The notes: a model not told the origin generated them from the letters alone. DNA of 64,000 nt from Malania oleifera (GCF_029873635.1 NC_080423.1:103664991-103728990); one strand, 5' to 3'; counted from the first letter of the stretch, positions 10,286 through 22,307 are shown. Numbers and translations: made by a program.

Positions 10286-13200
10286 GTGGGTAGATTCGAG
10301 TGCTACTACTCACATAAGTATGTCAATCCAAGGCTGCCTAAGAAGCCAAAAGTTGGTTGATGTTGAAAGATTCATCTACGTAGGCGACGAAAATAAAGTT
10401 GAGGTTGAGGCAATTAAAACATTTAGATTTTTATTTAAATCTGATTGTATTTTGGATTTGGAAGAAACATATGTGGTGCCATTTTTTAGACAGAATTAAG
10501 TTTCAATTTCTATATTGGAAAATTTTGGTTATTTTTTTTCTTTTGGAAATAATAAATTTTGGCTTTTTAATTATTCAAATATGGTTGCAACCAGATCTTC
10601 CGTTGAAAATTTATATATGTTGGATACTATTGCCTCTAATAATGAGTCCTTGCATATTAGTTCACAAGGTACTAAATGCAAATTAACTGAAGAGGATTTC
10701 GCCACCTTATGACACAAGTGGTTAGGACATATCTCTAAACAGAGAATGGAAAGGCTTGTGTCAGACGAAATCCTAGGACCCCTTAACTTAACAGACTTTA
10801 GAGTTTGTGTGAAATGTATTAAGGGTAAACTGACAAATAAAAGAAATTTGGGTGCCATTAAAGCCTCAGGTGTCTTAGAACTGATATATGTGGTCCATTC
10901 CTTATGGCTTCTTGGAATGGACAACAGTATTTTATCACGTTCATAGACGATTACTCGCATTATGGGTACCTTTATTTGATACATAACAAGTCACAATTTC
11001 TGGACATGTTCAAGACTTTCAAAGCCAAAGTTAAGAACCAACTAAGCAAGAAAATTAAGGCCATCAAATCTGATCGTGATGATGAATACTATGGTAGATA
11101 TGACGGATTAAGAGAACAATGTCCAGGACCCTTCGCTAAATTCCTAGAGGAATGTGGTATCGTCCCATAGTACACCATGCTAGGAAAACCTAGCATGAAT
11201 GGTGTTGCTGAGAGACAAAACAGGACGCTTAAGGATATGGTAAGAAGTATGATTAGTCATTCTTCTTTACCAAAATCTCTCTGGGGAGAAGCACTAAAGA
11301 CTGTAGCATATATACTAAATAGGCTGCCAAGCAATGCAGTAGCTAAAACTCCTCATGAACTTTGGACTAGAAAAAAGCCAAGTATTAGGCATTTACACAT
11401 TTGGGGTTGTTTGACTGAGGGTAAGCCTTATAGACCTAATGAAAAGAAACTGGACCTAAGGACAATTCGATGCTACTTTGTTGGGCACGCTGAGAGGTCA
11501 AGGGGTTATAAATTTTATGATTTCTCGACAAGGACCTTCTTTGAGATAGCAAACGTCAGGTTTCTTAGGGAAGTTGAGTTTGTGGGGGGAGATAAGGTTA
11601 GGTATATTGTCTTTGAGAAGGAATTTATTTCTCTTCCTAGCTAGTATTGTTATTGAATTTGTTCAAGAAAAAATACAAGACAATATCATTGTACTCCCTA
11701 CACAAAATGAGGATATTGCTCCAGAAGAGCAAACTCAACAACCTCAAGAAGTGATGCCATTAAGGAGATCCACTAGAAAAAAGAAATGCAATTTCAGATG
11801 ATTGTATTATCTTTCTCCAAGAACATGAGTTTAACATAGGTGTCGTGAAAGATGATCTAATCAATTTTCGTCAATTCAAACAAAGTTCTAATTCTCATAA
11901 GTGGATTGATGCCATGAATGATGAGATGAATTCCATGAAAGCAAAGGACATTTGGGATCTCTTCAAATTACCCGAAGGTGTGAAGCCCATTCGTTGCAAA
12001 TGGATATTTAAGACCAAGAGGGATTTAAGGGGTAATATTGAGAGATATAAGGCACATCTAGTTGTCTTAATGGTGACATTGATGAAATGATTTATATGGT
12101 GCAGCCTAAAAATTTTATTTCTAGAAATCTAGAAAATATAGTCTTCAAATTAAAGAAATTCATCTATAGGCTCAAGCATGCTTCCCGTCAATGGTATCAC
12201 AAGTTTCATCAAGTAATCATCTTGTATGATTTTAAGATAAATTTGGTTGATGATTATGCATACCATAAGGTCAGTGGGAGTAAGGTTATATTCTTGGTTT
12301 TATATGTCGATAACATATTGCTGGCGAGTAGTGATATAGGCTTATTACATGAAACCAAGATATTTTTGACCAAAAATTTTGAGATGAAAGATCTTGGGGA
12401 CGCCGCTTTTTTATTAGGAATTCAGATACATTAAGATCGCTCTTAAGGTATACTTGGGTTATCAAGAAAGAGCTATATCGAAAGGTTATTTGCTAGATTT
12501 GGCATGAAAGATTGTCACCCTGGAGATACACCCACAGCTAAGGGAGAAAGGTCCAGTCTCAGTCAATGCCCCAAGACTAAGGTTGAAAAGAAGGAAATGC
12601 AGAAGATTCCTTATGCGTCAGCTGTTGGGAGTCTTATGTATGGTTAGGTATGTATGCATCCAGATTCGATGTACATAGTTGGAATTTTAAGCAGATATTT
12701 GAGTAACCCAAGATTGGATCAATAGAAGGCAGCCAAAAGGGTTATGAGGTATCTTCAGAGAACAAAAGACTACATGCTCACCTACAAGAAATGAGATCAA
12801 CTTGAGATCATTAGGTATTCTGATTCTAATTTCACTGGATGCCAAGATAGCAAAAGATCCACTTTGGGTTATATCTATCTGCTGACTAGAGGTGCTATTT
12901 CCCGGAAGATTGTTAAGCAGACTCTTATAGCTCCTTTTACTATGGCAACATAATTTATAGCATGCTACGAGGCATCTAATCAAGGAATTTGGATGTGGAA
13001 TTTTTTCAAGGGGCTGCATGTCTTGGACGAGGTTGAAAAACCGCTCAAGATCTATTATGACAATAAGTATGCGGTGTTGTATTCAAACAACAACAAAAGC
13101 TCCACCAAGTCAAAGCATATTGACATCAAGTTTTTGGTGGTTAAGGAAAGGGTTCAGAGTCGTTAAGTGTCAATAGAATATATTGGGACAAACTCCATGC

Positions 13201-13295
13201 TTGCAGATCCACTCACCAAGGGTTTACCGCCCAAGGTGTTTCATGAGCACACTGCTAGTATGGGTGTCGTCTTGTTTGACGATGTTGCGGTTTAG
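10286..13295 (+). pseudogene. Ty1/copia pol pseudogene, 5'-truncated, no gag
   Basis: Similarity starts inside the protease at WVDSSATTHIS, where the usual D-S-G active site reads D-S-S. The order is protease, GAG-pre-integrase (H-x3-H...CVKC, about 10720-10830), integrase core (D in DICGPF, second D in FIDDYS, E in [10 protein letters not shown], 10880-11240), reverse transcriptase (about 11850-12434) and RNase H (about 12640-13240), ending FDDVAV-stop at 13293-13295. This order is diagnostic of copia. Defects: a frameshift just before 10895; a stop at 11168; a deletion of roughly 60 codons after AHLVV near 12065 that removes the first catalytic RT Asp; YVDD changed to YVDN at 12312-12314; and many stops in RNase H. 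No flanking LTRs were found. Confidence 0.9.
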
Positions 13296-13757
13296 TTGGA
13301 GTTTGTATTTGATTTTATTCTCTGCAAAATAAAGTAATAAAGGAATGTATTTTTATGTATTTGTGACTCTGAAGGTTATCTTCCTTTTGGAAGAGTTAAA
13401 GACTAAGGAACTAAGGTTAATCTCATAAGGAATAAGGTAGGATCAATTGGGATAGAGAAGAACACAAGTGAGGCACTTAAGGATTTGACTGTGGAAGATC
13501 AAAACTCTCTGCTATAAGCTGTTGGACAATCAAATCAGATACATCTATGGATCCAGGTATTTATTCATCATTTAGGTTTTTTAATTGAATAATATGATGA
13601 TCTTGGGTTATTAGCTTTTATGGATTAAAACTTATTAGAAATAACACAAGTGCGAGCACTTGATCAATGCTCCTACATAAGTGCAACCTTCACTTGAAGA
13701 TCACTCACAAATGGAGAGTAGAATGGAGAGCTAGTGCTCAGTAAATGTTTGCTTTAA
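13296..13757 (+). other. Region after copia pol, no gene seen
   Basis: AT-rich sequence following the pol stop, probably the element's 3' untranslated region. No LTR start with a matching end was identified and no ORF of note is present. Confidence 0.4.
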
Positions 13758-14069
13758 GATCAATTGGAATACTTGAAGAAAAAGTACAAAGATGCTACAG
13801 AGACGACCATCCGTTTGTGAGAGGATAACAAAGTAGCGAGCAATAAGTTCTAGAGGAGGAAGGAGGGATGCGAGAGGTTATTGGGGCCTTCGAGGAGTTA
13901 TCGTGAAGGTGAGAAGGAGGTTGTTGCTTATCTGAAGAATAAGATGAACGATTTGGAGTGTGCGAAGGCGAGAGCCAAGATGAGAGTTGAGTCTTGGAAG
14001 AAGTAGTTTGTGGAATTAGAAGCTAAGGCAATTTTTTTGAGTGGCAACTGGCGAGTGGGTGATGGATGA
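13758..14069 (+). pseudogene. Decayed coiled-coil ORF of unknown origin
   Basis: One frame reads as 103 codons rich in Lys, Glu, Arg and Leu with heptad-like spacing, for example EYLKKKYKDATET and NKMNDLECAKARAKMRVESW, and is broken by in-frame stops at 13818-13820, 13851-13853 and 14004-14006. It ends at TGA 14067-14069. The composition differs sharply from the AT-rich DNA on either side, which argues for a former coding sequence. I do not recognise the family. It could be a retroelement accessory ORF or a fragment of a host coiled-coil gene carried by an element. Confidence 0.45.
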
Positions 14070-14207
14070 CTATCCATAAAGCGGACACTAAATTCCAATC
14101 TTGCAATTTAAAATAATAATATAACCAAAAGTGCTTCTATAGAACTTTTAACCTCAACTTTGATATCACTACTTCACATTAGTCAGGAAGAAATAATATA
14201 TAATCCT

Positions 14208-14514
14208 TGTTGGGATTTTGTGGAGCCTAGTTGCGTCGACCCAAAATAATGTTGCATATCTTTTAATGAAAGATTTCTTACTCAAGGCTTAGTCGATGGC
14301 CGTCATTTTTGAGAGCAAAAGAGAAAACATTGTATAGCCGTGCTCTCTATTTTTCTTCCTGAATATAGTGAAATCCCTGCAACTCCATGGACATAGGCAA
14401 ATTTACCGAACCATGTAAATATTGTCTTGTGCATGTGATTGTTCTGTTTGTGTGTGTATTTTGCTTCGATTTTGTTTCTCATAGGTTTTGGGAATTTTGT
14501 GTTTATTCCCAACA
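14208..14514 (+). mobile_element. Solo LTR, 307 bp, copia-like
   Basis: It begins TGTTGGGA and ends TCCCAACA, a perfect 8-bp terminal inverted repeat. It is flanked by the direct repeat ATCCT at 14203-14207 and 14515-14519, a 5-bp target duplication. No internal region is present, so LTR-LTR recombination is implied. The minus-strand ORF 14303-14524 lies over it and is not a gene. Confidence 0.9.
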
Positions 14515-14519
14515 ATCCT

Positions 14520-14829
14520 AACAATCAACTATATGCTTCACATGAAAAAAGTTGTGCAATCTCCCAATAGAGAATTAGTAGATAGGGCAACTCAGTTTTT
14601 AGTTGGAAGGCTTAACTCAGTTTTAATGTTCCACATCTATATTACATTAAGTAAAATACTTATTTTTATCAAAATTCCATAAATTCCATACTTATAAGTT
14701 TACGATGTTGGGGACTTAAGTTTCAAACTTTGGATTCTTAGAAAGAAAAAATACAATACAAAAAGATAATATCTTATCTAGTTAAAAAATAAGATGATTC
14801 TGTCATTATCATTTTCCAACAGCAAGAAA
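14520..14829. other. Intergenic AT-rich sequence, nothing recognised
   Basis: No coding, repeat or regulatory signal could be supported in this stretch between the solo LTR and the start of CACTA-like sequence. Confidence 0.4.
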
Positions 14830-16761
14830 ACATTTTCTTGCACAGTTAATCCATAAAAAACCAACATGTGTCAAACAATGCAAGTAAACCAAAATCAAAC
14901 CCAAGTCCACTAATTTTTTCGTAGGACTAAGCAACTATCTAGGGGAAACTATCAATACCACAATACTAGAAGTTTGAGACTAAATTTCATGAACTTACAC
15001 CCAGAGTACTACCCTCAAACGAAGTGAACTCCTAACAACTACAACTTTCTATGATGCAAAGGGGGTAAAATCAAATATTAACAATTTATACCTTTCCACA
15101 TTTTCAGATGCTCTAAGATGCAAAGGGGGTAAAATCACCATGTTAAAGGATGAATGGTGAGTGCAAAGAATGTTGAATGCTTTAGCCCTCAATTCTCAAC
15201 GACAGCTATCACAAAATGGAGCAAAGATGACAAACTAAAAAGGAACAGCTGAAAATGATCAATCATTTTGGGTCAACGCCCAGTCAAAATCAAAACATGA
15301 GATGCCAGAGCAATTTCATAAATGCGAGGGGCTGCGAGTCGGCAAGGGTGCGTGAAGAATCATACCAGAGTTGAAGGAACAACGTTCGAGAGACTTAGAT
15401 ATGTGAGTTAAGAGTTCAAATCGCCCAACGATCGTAGGTCATTCACCAATTGAAGAACCCTAGACCCGAAGCTTGAAGAACTCAACTCGACCACAAGCAC
15501 TAGCACTCCAGTGAGGAACCCAACTCGACCACAGTTGGTGTCGCAAGCAAGGGTTAGCGAGCTTGGGCTTCATGTTCATTCAAAGAATGAGGGAGGAAAC
15601 TATCCTGAAGAACGAGGGGCTGCGAGTTAGCGAGAGGAGAATGACTGAGCCGTGGTGACAACAGGGCTGCGAGTCAGCGAGAGGGTGTTGCTAGGGAGTG
15701 AAAGAGGGAAAGGATGAGGTTTGGAGGGAAAGGAAGGGAGAATGGAGGGAAAGGAGGACTGGGGGAAAGGACTGAAGGACGTTTTTATATTTTTCTAATA
15801 AAACCACTATTAGTGACGATTTTCCCAAACTGTCACTAAGAATCGACTAGTAGCGACGAATTTCCCAACCATCACTAATAATAGCTAAATAAATTATTTC
15901 TTTATTACAAACCGTCACTAGTAATAGAGTAGTAGCGACGAATTTTCCAATCGTCACTAATAATAGTTAAATAAATTACTTCTTTATTTTTAAATAAAAC
16001 AATATTAGTGACGATTTTCACAAACTGTCACTAATAATCGAATAGTAGCGATGAATATTTTAACTGTCACTAATAATAGTTAAATAAATTATTTATTTAT
16101 TTTTTAAATAAAACACTTTTAGTGATTATTTTAATGAACCGTTACTAATAATAGACTAGTAGCGATGAATTTCTAAACCGTCACTAATAATAATTAAATA
16201 AATTATTTCTTTATTTTTTAAATAAAACACTATTAGTGATGATTTTCACAAACTGTCACTAATAATTGACTAGTAGCGAGGAATTTCCCAACTGTCACTA
16301 ATAATTGTTAAATAAATTATATCTTTATTTTTTAAATAAAACACTATTAGTGGCGCTTTTTAGGAACCGTCACTAATAATCGACTAGTAGCGACGAATTT
16401 CCCAGCTGTCACTAATACAGTTGACTTTTCTACTAGTACAATGCTATTAGTGGCGGTTAATAAATCGTCACTAATAAGTTCATTTTAGTGACGCAATGAA
16501 ACCGTCATTAATACCCCAAGAATCGTCACTAATATTTTCCCGAAATAGTTTTCGTGTGAAAAGTGGTATCCCGCGATGGTTTGAGCGGGAAAACTGGTTT
16601 TTAGTACTGACGGAGGTATTAATGACAGTTTGAAATTCGTCACTAAAAGTGTAGTATTAATGATACTTTTGATAATAACCTTCACTAATACTGAACTTTT
16701 AGTAACAAATTTCAAATCATCACTAATACCTCCGTCACTAAAATCCAGCTTTCTTGTAGTG
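14830..16761 (-). mobile_element. Right end of a CACTA (En/Spm) transposon, left end not found
   Basis: The right terminus ends TTTCTTGTAGTG at 16761, the reverse complement of the canonical CACTACAAGAAA. Inward of it are subterminal repeats (15811-16440) and a transition zone with three GGCTGCGAGTC-type blocks near 15330, 15620 and 15665. No transposase is seen and no matching CACTA start was found upstream in the window, so the element is truncated or split. The left limit given is a guess from sequence character. Right after the terminus, similarity to the tandem unit begins, so the element inserted into, or recombined with, unit copy C. Confidence 0.75.
15811..16440. repeat. CACTA subterminal repeats, 114-bp period
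   Basis: AGTAGCGA landmarks occur at 15849, 15931, 16044, 16158, 16272 and 16386, with spacings of 82, 113, 114, 114 and 114 bp. Each unit holds an inverted pair, TATTAGTGACG facing CGTCACTAATA, so each can fold into a hairpin. In CACTA elements such motifs bind the element-encoded DNA-binding protein. Confidence 0.9.
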
Positions 16762-16763
16762 AA

Positions 16764-17424
16764 ACCAAGCAAAGCAATCTCGAATTCACTCCACTACCCT
16801 ACTTTTTTTTTTCTTTTTTTCTTTTTTTTTTTTTTCTGCTGGGCTTGAAGATAGCCCATGAGGATAAAACTACCCACCACCAAAGAAGCACAACAATTGG
16901 CAATAGAAGTGTTAGCGAGTCAAGTTACTCATAAGCTATTCAGATTCGATTCATCCCTTAAGTCGACTCAACTCAATTTTATTCAAGTTTGAGAAGAGTT
17001 CGAGCTATTCAAGTATTTTGAGCATAATTGAGGTTTTTAATTTTTTTTTTTTTTAATTTTTTGAGAAGGTTACTTCATTAGAAGGGAAGAGACAAGCAAG
17101 CGGCTTAAAACTTCCAAAAGGGTATACAAGAAAGAGAAAAAAGGAACTAGAATGGAAGAGAGCAAGAATCACCTTCCTTGCTTAGAAAAATACAATAGAA
17201 CTCCTCCCAATCTAGATTAGATAGATTAGACCTAGTTCAATGGAACAAATTTTATAAACATCTATCATATACAATTGAGGTCGTGGAATATTTCTCCTTA
17301 AAGATTCATTCCTCTTCTTCCAGATCTCCCAACAAATAACTGCCATAATTGTTGCTGTCAATCTTCTAAGAAACCGCTTAAGTTTAGGGAAACTCCATGC
17401 GGAGAATATTGAAACCAATATTAT
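16764..17424 (-). repeat. Truncated copy C of the tandem MATH-gene unit
   Basis: Colinear with 22427-23070 (copy A) and 30427-31080 (copy B). It contains only the 5' flank of the gene (minus sense) and the 3' end of the LINE fragment, then diverges at 17425. The part that would have carried the MATH gene lies where the CACTA element now sits. The (TA)n of copy A is replaced here by an interrupted T tract at 16803-16836. Confidence 0.85.
17036..17424 (-). pseudogene. L1-type LINE 3' end, copy C
   Basis: On the minus strand the C-terminal LINE segment reads WEIWKKRNESLRRNIP, typical of the end of plant L1 ORF2, followed by a 3' region and a degenerate A tail (T/A tract at 17036-17062 on the plus strand). 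The same LINE sits at the same site in units A and B, so it predates the duplications. Confidence 0.7.
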
Positions 17425-17640
17425 TTGTTGGTTTTGTCATGCTTCCTATTATGGTTTGGAACTCTTGAGAGGGTCCTCACCTAGGACAATCTGAAGAAAA
17501 GGGGTTGGATGACGGCTTATAGTGCCCAATGTGCCTCTAGGCTCAAGAGTCCGTCACTCATTCACTACACCTTTGTAAACAATGTGTGGTCTCATGGAAT
17601 CATGCGGACAATTGGAGATTTTCTTTAGGGTCTGGTTGCA
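17425..17640. other. Unique spacer between unit copies C and A
   Basis: No counterpart is found at the A/B junction. Some frames look formerly coding but no family is recognised. Confidence 0.35.
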
Positions 17641-17850
17641 ACCTTTCTTTTAGGACCCCAAAGAGCAATTGCTAGGGCCCTTTGTGCACCAATCATTTGG
17701 AAAATTTAGAGGGGTGCTGGTATGATCTTATGTGACTCGAGCACAAACCTGGCCAAGGTGTACCTATACTCACTGCAGAATTTGTTCACGTGGACCATAT
17801 CAGATTAGGTGGATTGGATGGACTTCCTAGGCATCCTTCCTCTTTTATGG

Positions 17851-18094
17851 AGATCCTGTTTGTAATATTTTGAAAGGAAAACCTTTTAATGTGTTACTAT
17901 GGTCCTGATACATGTAGATGAACACCAATTTGATCTAAAAGTTTAAGCCTATTGGGAAAAATAGTGGAATAACCGATTTTTCATTAGAACTTAGAATTTT
18001 TTGGCTAACCCTTTTTAGAGCAATACTCTAGACTTCTTGGAGCCATGTTCGGGGTGCTTAGATAGTGATTTTATCACTGGATGACAAAGGAAGT

Positions 18095-18165
<71 letters not shown>

Positions 18166-18794
18166 CTTTTCTATTTAAAATGCAACACTTACATAATTGT
18201 AGTAACCATTCTGCGAATGAGTGTCATTATGGGTGTTGAGAGGCAAATCATCAGGATAGGTTGGTCACCTTCCCTATGCACAAGTGTACTCTCAAATTCT
18301 AAATTTGGCTTTTTTTTTTTCTTTATTTTCCTTATCTTTTCAAAAAAATAAGGTGGCGACTCCATTTTCAAAAGTTTTAACCCCTTTTTTACCAAAATCA
18401 TTTTTTTAAACCCCCCCCCTCCCCCCCCAGCGCGGCGAACAGATTCTGTGTCGACAAACCCCATTAACCTTAAGCAATGAAAAATATTCAAGTTTGAATG
18501 TGAAGCGAGCAAGAAGAAGATCTCTTGCTAATAGAATGAATTCTGCAAATTAAAATATGGATGAGAAGCTTTTAAGTTAGTCAAACAAATTCTGAAAGAG
18601 GGTAGAGCGAGAAGTGATATATACCATTAGCTTCATTCAGTTCATCCTTGTTAGAATGGAGAGACTTCTCTACCTTTCATTCAGTACAATGGTTTGACTC
18701 TCGGCTTAAATTTGCAATGATTTGACTCTTGGATTAAATTTGCAACCTACTCTTCTAGTGGGGTATGCCTTTTTAATCTTCCGCAGTCATTTGT
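17851..18794. other. A-only segment with microsatellite and LTR-like debris
   Basis: This stretch has no match in unit B, which has about 115 unrelated bases (26603-26720) instead. It holds a (TC)n run at about 18098-18162. Positions 18340-18462 contain AAGGTGGCGACTCCATTTT, a C9-T-C8 tract and a GTGTCGACA end, resembling the R-U5 end of a plant gypsy LTR. No gene is supported. Confidence 0.5.
18098..18162. repeat. (TC)n microsatellite
   Basis: Uninterrupted TC dinucleotide run of roughly 30 units. Confidence 0.95.
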
Positions 18795-19295
18795 ACTCTT
18801 TCTATGGGAGTTTAAGAGCAAACATAGTTAAAGTTCATCATCAGCATTTAGGGTTTGTTTGGATAAAATATTTTGATTGGAAAAAGCAAAGAAAATAAGA
18901 AGGAAATAATTTTTCACTATTTTTTTTTCTCTACATCAAATTGTACTAAATATGAAAATTTATTTTAATTTGTAAATTATATTTTTATTTGGTATATTTC
19001 TTATTTTCTTTCTTACAATTTTTTCATATTCTCTTTTCCTTTTCCGTGAGTTTTTCCAAGTTACAAATGGGTGATCAAATTATTCACGTTAATGAAAATA
19101 AGATTTCCAAGGCCGTAAATTTTTGGGATCAATAATTCTCTCCATCATGGAGGTTCATTGCAATTTATGTAATGGAAATTGTTTTAACATTTACAAATAA
19201 TAAGATAATTATGTACAAGTTGGAATTTTCCAACACTAACATCTTTATAAAAAAAGAATATTGGCGTTAATCACATTAGGACATAAATTTTCACT

Positions 19296-22146
19296 TCAGA
19301 AATCTTTAACTGCAGACATAACCAAGATCTCTACTTCAGCAATCAAAGTATCATTAACTAGGAATCCCTTTGATATGTCATTGATAGTACTTTGTGGCAA
19401 GAACGCAGAGACACCCCGACCCCGACCTGGGGCACTAAACCAATGACTTTCTGCAAGAAAATAGATTGAATTTTTAGTGAGTCAAGAAAATAAAATATAT
19501 AGCAAGTCAATGAACAAAAAATTTAAAGTTTACATGGACTTAGCATTTAATTTTTCTTCATTTTTATCATATAAAAATAATTTATAATTTATAATAATAT
19601 TTTTTATAGAGACAAAATACAATGAAAAATATATAACTTTCTTATTTTCCTTTCATTTTCTTTTCTCAAACAAAATCTTTGATTCAAACAGATCCTTAAT
19701 TCACAAAAATAAAAAAGATGTAGATACTAGTTTAACTCATAAGGCGGTCTAACTACCAGTAAATTCGTGGTGGTTATTGCTGAATTGATTCTTTATCCGT
19801 AACTTGTATTGTGCATACAACTTTCTCTTCGGAGGAAGCGTCTCCGACGCATCTAATAATATGTAAAATGATATGCTCGTGGACGTTCCCTTCAAGTCAC
19901 CCTTGGGATAAATAAGTAATTTCCTAAAAGCAATACAAAAACCAAACCCAGAGATATATTAATGCAGTCAATTAATATTTATTTGGTGCTTAAGAACTTA
20001 AATAAATTTTCTTTTTGAAGAGCACATGATTAAGATCTAAGGTACCATTTTCGGCCTCCGACCATGAAGGCATCAGAAAACATCCAATCTTTGGTTGAAA
20101 ACCCTGTGATCTTCCATGTGTATAGACCATTTAGGGGTTCAATTTTGACCATTGATAAACATTCTCCTCTTCCATTGTTCTTAACCACAAAAACTTCAGC
20201 TCCAAGCACACAACAGTCATCAATGAGAAATCCTTTGGACTCATCTTCGAAAGTGCTTAGGGAGATCAGTTTGTCAAAGCCCCATTCAGTCTTCAACCCA
20301 TGAAAGCGTTTTGCTCTTGCACCACTGTCTGATAATTAAGCATAGTTTGGAGCAATTAAAGTAGTCAAAAAAATTAAAAAGAATAGGAGAATGCATAGTT
20401 GACTAAGTATATAAGAAAAAATTGAACTTTGCCCGATTCGAAACTTCAAAAACATTATTATCCTTGCGTTTGGGAGTGTGAATTTTAAAATTTAGATTCA
20501 AATTTGTATTATTTTAGATAAAATGTTGTATAATATTACATTAGCGCCGCATTTAGGGTCATAGATTTCGGACCTTTGATTCAAAATCCAATACTACTCT
20601 AAATTTGCACAAATATATTTCTTTCTTCATTTTTTCTTGTAAAAAATGTAACGAATTAATGAGTAAAATCTTAATTGCGAACATCACTAACATTTATTTT
20701 TATCATTATTTTTAATTGTGTTGAAATAAATTTTATTTTTTAATGGCATTTGATATTGATATATATATAGCTAGAGAGAGGGTGAGAGAGAAGGAAAAAT
20801 GATTATGATTATTTTTTTAAATAAATTTTTTTATCCAAACAGAACTTTAGCTAGCCAAGTATAATTTATGGGAGGAGTGAAATTAAATTACCTTGAATGG
20901 TTAGGTACTTGTCCCGGATTTGATCATAAAGAAAAAATTTGAAGTCTACATTTATCTCCCAACTTGGAGGAAGACCGCCTGGCTCCCCTAGTACCAAATA
21001 CAAGGAGAGGTAGCCATTTCCATTTCTTCTCTTGTTTCCATTTGGGTACAGGGACAATCTCCTTAAGAAGTTAGAAGAAAAAGAAATCTATGATCATGTT
21101 ACAACAATAACTATATAAAAATTTTCTTGATGCCAGAAGAATTGAATCACGATAAAAAATTTAAACTAACTATTCAAATAAATAGAATAAAATATCGACA
21201 AAGCATAGAATTAAAGAATGGTTGTTCACGTAGCTACATATATAACCATTTTCCCGTTATTTGAATCCAAAAAAGTGAGACATGAAACAACTTGATACTA
21301 CTTTAGTGGATCTAAATGTTGACGGGAGATATTTTTGAACCATTGCACCTAAGTATATTTTGATTTTTTTAACTAATGTCACTGTTGATCGAGGATCTAA
21401 TTTAGTTATAATACCATTTCCATCCGCCAGCATCAAAAGAACCAGTTCCATATTTTTCCACTTCTGTGCTTACGAGTAATGAGAAAGCCTCGATTTTAAA
21501 TATGTAATGAGCTGGTGGAGCATCTCTCAATGACCTTGTGATTCCTGCAATATAATATATTCACAGAGTAATTAGCGATTCTCAGATCAACTTGATTAAT
21601 TTCCTTGCGTTGCATTAATGGTCAAAAAATTATTTTACCTATGTTTAGAAGAGATATTGAATCTTAAAAAAAAAGAAAATTTTATCGTTTGATTTGGTAA
21701 AATCATGCTGGGTCTGATCTAAACATCGGCCGGTACCATACTTAACCCAAAGAAATTAGGTGGAGGATTATAAAAGGAAAGGAAAGGAGTTTCAAAGTAC
21801 GTTTCCCTAATGTAAGGAGTTAATATTTGGTATAACGGGACAATATGATTTTATCATATATTTGTGTTTTGAATTTAACAAACTACACACATGGTAAAGT
21901 CTGATTAATAGATACCCATGTAATATTAGCATGTTAAGCTTTACCTTCGTGATCAACATTGGGCGGGGGAGAAGGGGGAAGCCGGGAGGAATGGGCGGCG
22001 GAAGGAGGTGTGGGCGGGGGCAGCGGTTCTGCTGGCGTTTCTACAGGGGGACAGGTGGCGGTTGGCATGGCTACAGCCAACTTACTACAGTAGGCAGATA
22101 CCGGTGCTTGTTTTGGATTAAACGCAGGTTCAGCTGCTGGTTTCAT
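19296..22146 (-). CDS. MATH-domain (TRAF-like) protein, gene A, six exons, 368 residues
   Basis: Coding exons by hand: 21945-22146, 21415-21544, 20892-21061, 20046-20328, 19757-19923, 19296-19450 (complement), 1107 bases, all introns GT-AG with consistent phase. Residues 1-67 form a Pro/Ala-rich leader (exon 1). MATH domain 1 spans about 80-218, opening HYIFKIEAFSLL, with GGWKWRLSLYPNG across the exon 2/3 join, TEWGFDKLISL and VLGAEVFVVK. MATH domain 2 spans about 237-368, opening YTWKITGFS, with GGRKWKLLIYPKG across the exon 4/5 join. There is no BTB, coiled-coil or protease domain. MATH folds are beta-sandwich protein-interaction modules; plants have many small double-MATH proteins, some tied to ubiquitin pathways or virus movement resistance (RTM3 is a relative). 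No stop or frameshift, so it looks intact. Function beyond protein binding is unknown. The weak point is the exact start and untranslated ends. Confidence 0.9.
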
Positions 22147-22249
22147 GATTAATTTTTGCTTTCCTTCTTTCTCGCTCAGGGAGAGAGAGAGAGAGAGAGA
22201 GCTAGAGAACTCTGGTCTCAGGCCATGCAGGAAGTATTTTATTTCAGAC

Positions 22250-22307
<58 letters not shown>

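Noticed and set aside
15811-16440. Regularly spaced repeats resembling a CRISPR array
   Set aside because: Spacers are also repeated, the units contain inverted CACTA subterminal motifs, and the setting is a plant genome.
20064-20303. Plus-strand ORF over MATH exon 4 (also 27980-28219)
   Set aside because: Antisense shadow of a well-supported exon; its changes between copies do not respect its own codons.
21931-22152. Gly/Arg-rich plus-strand ORF (also 29950-30171 and 29978-30313)
   Set aside because: Antisense to the proline-rich first exon and the GA runs of the MATH genes.
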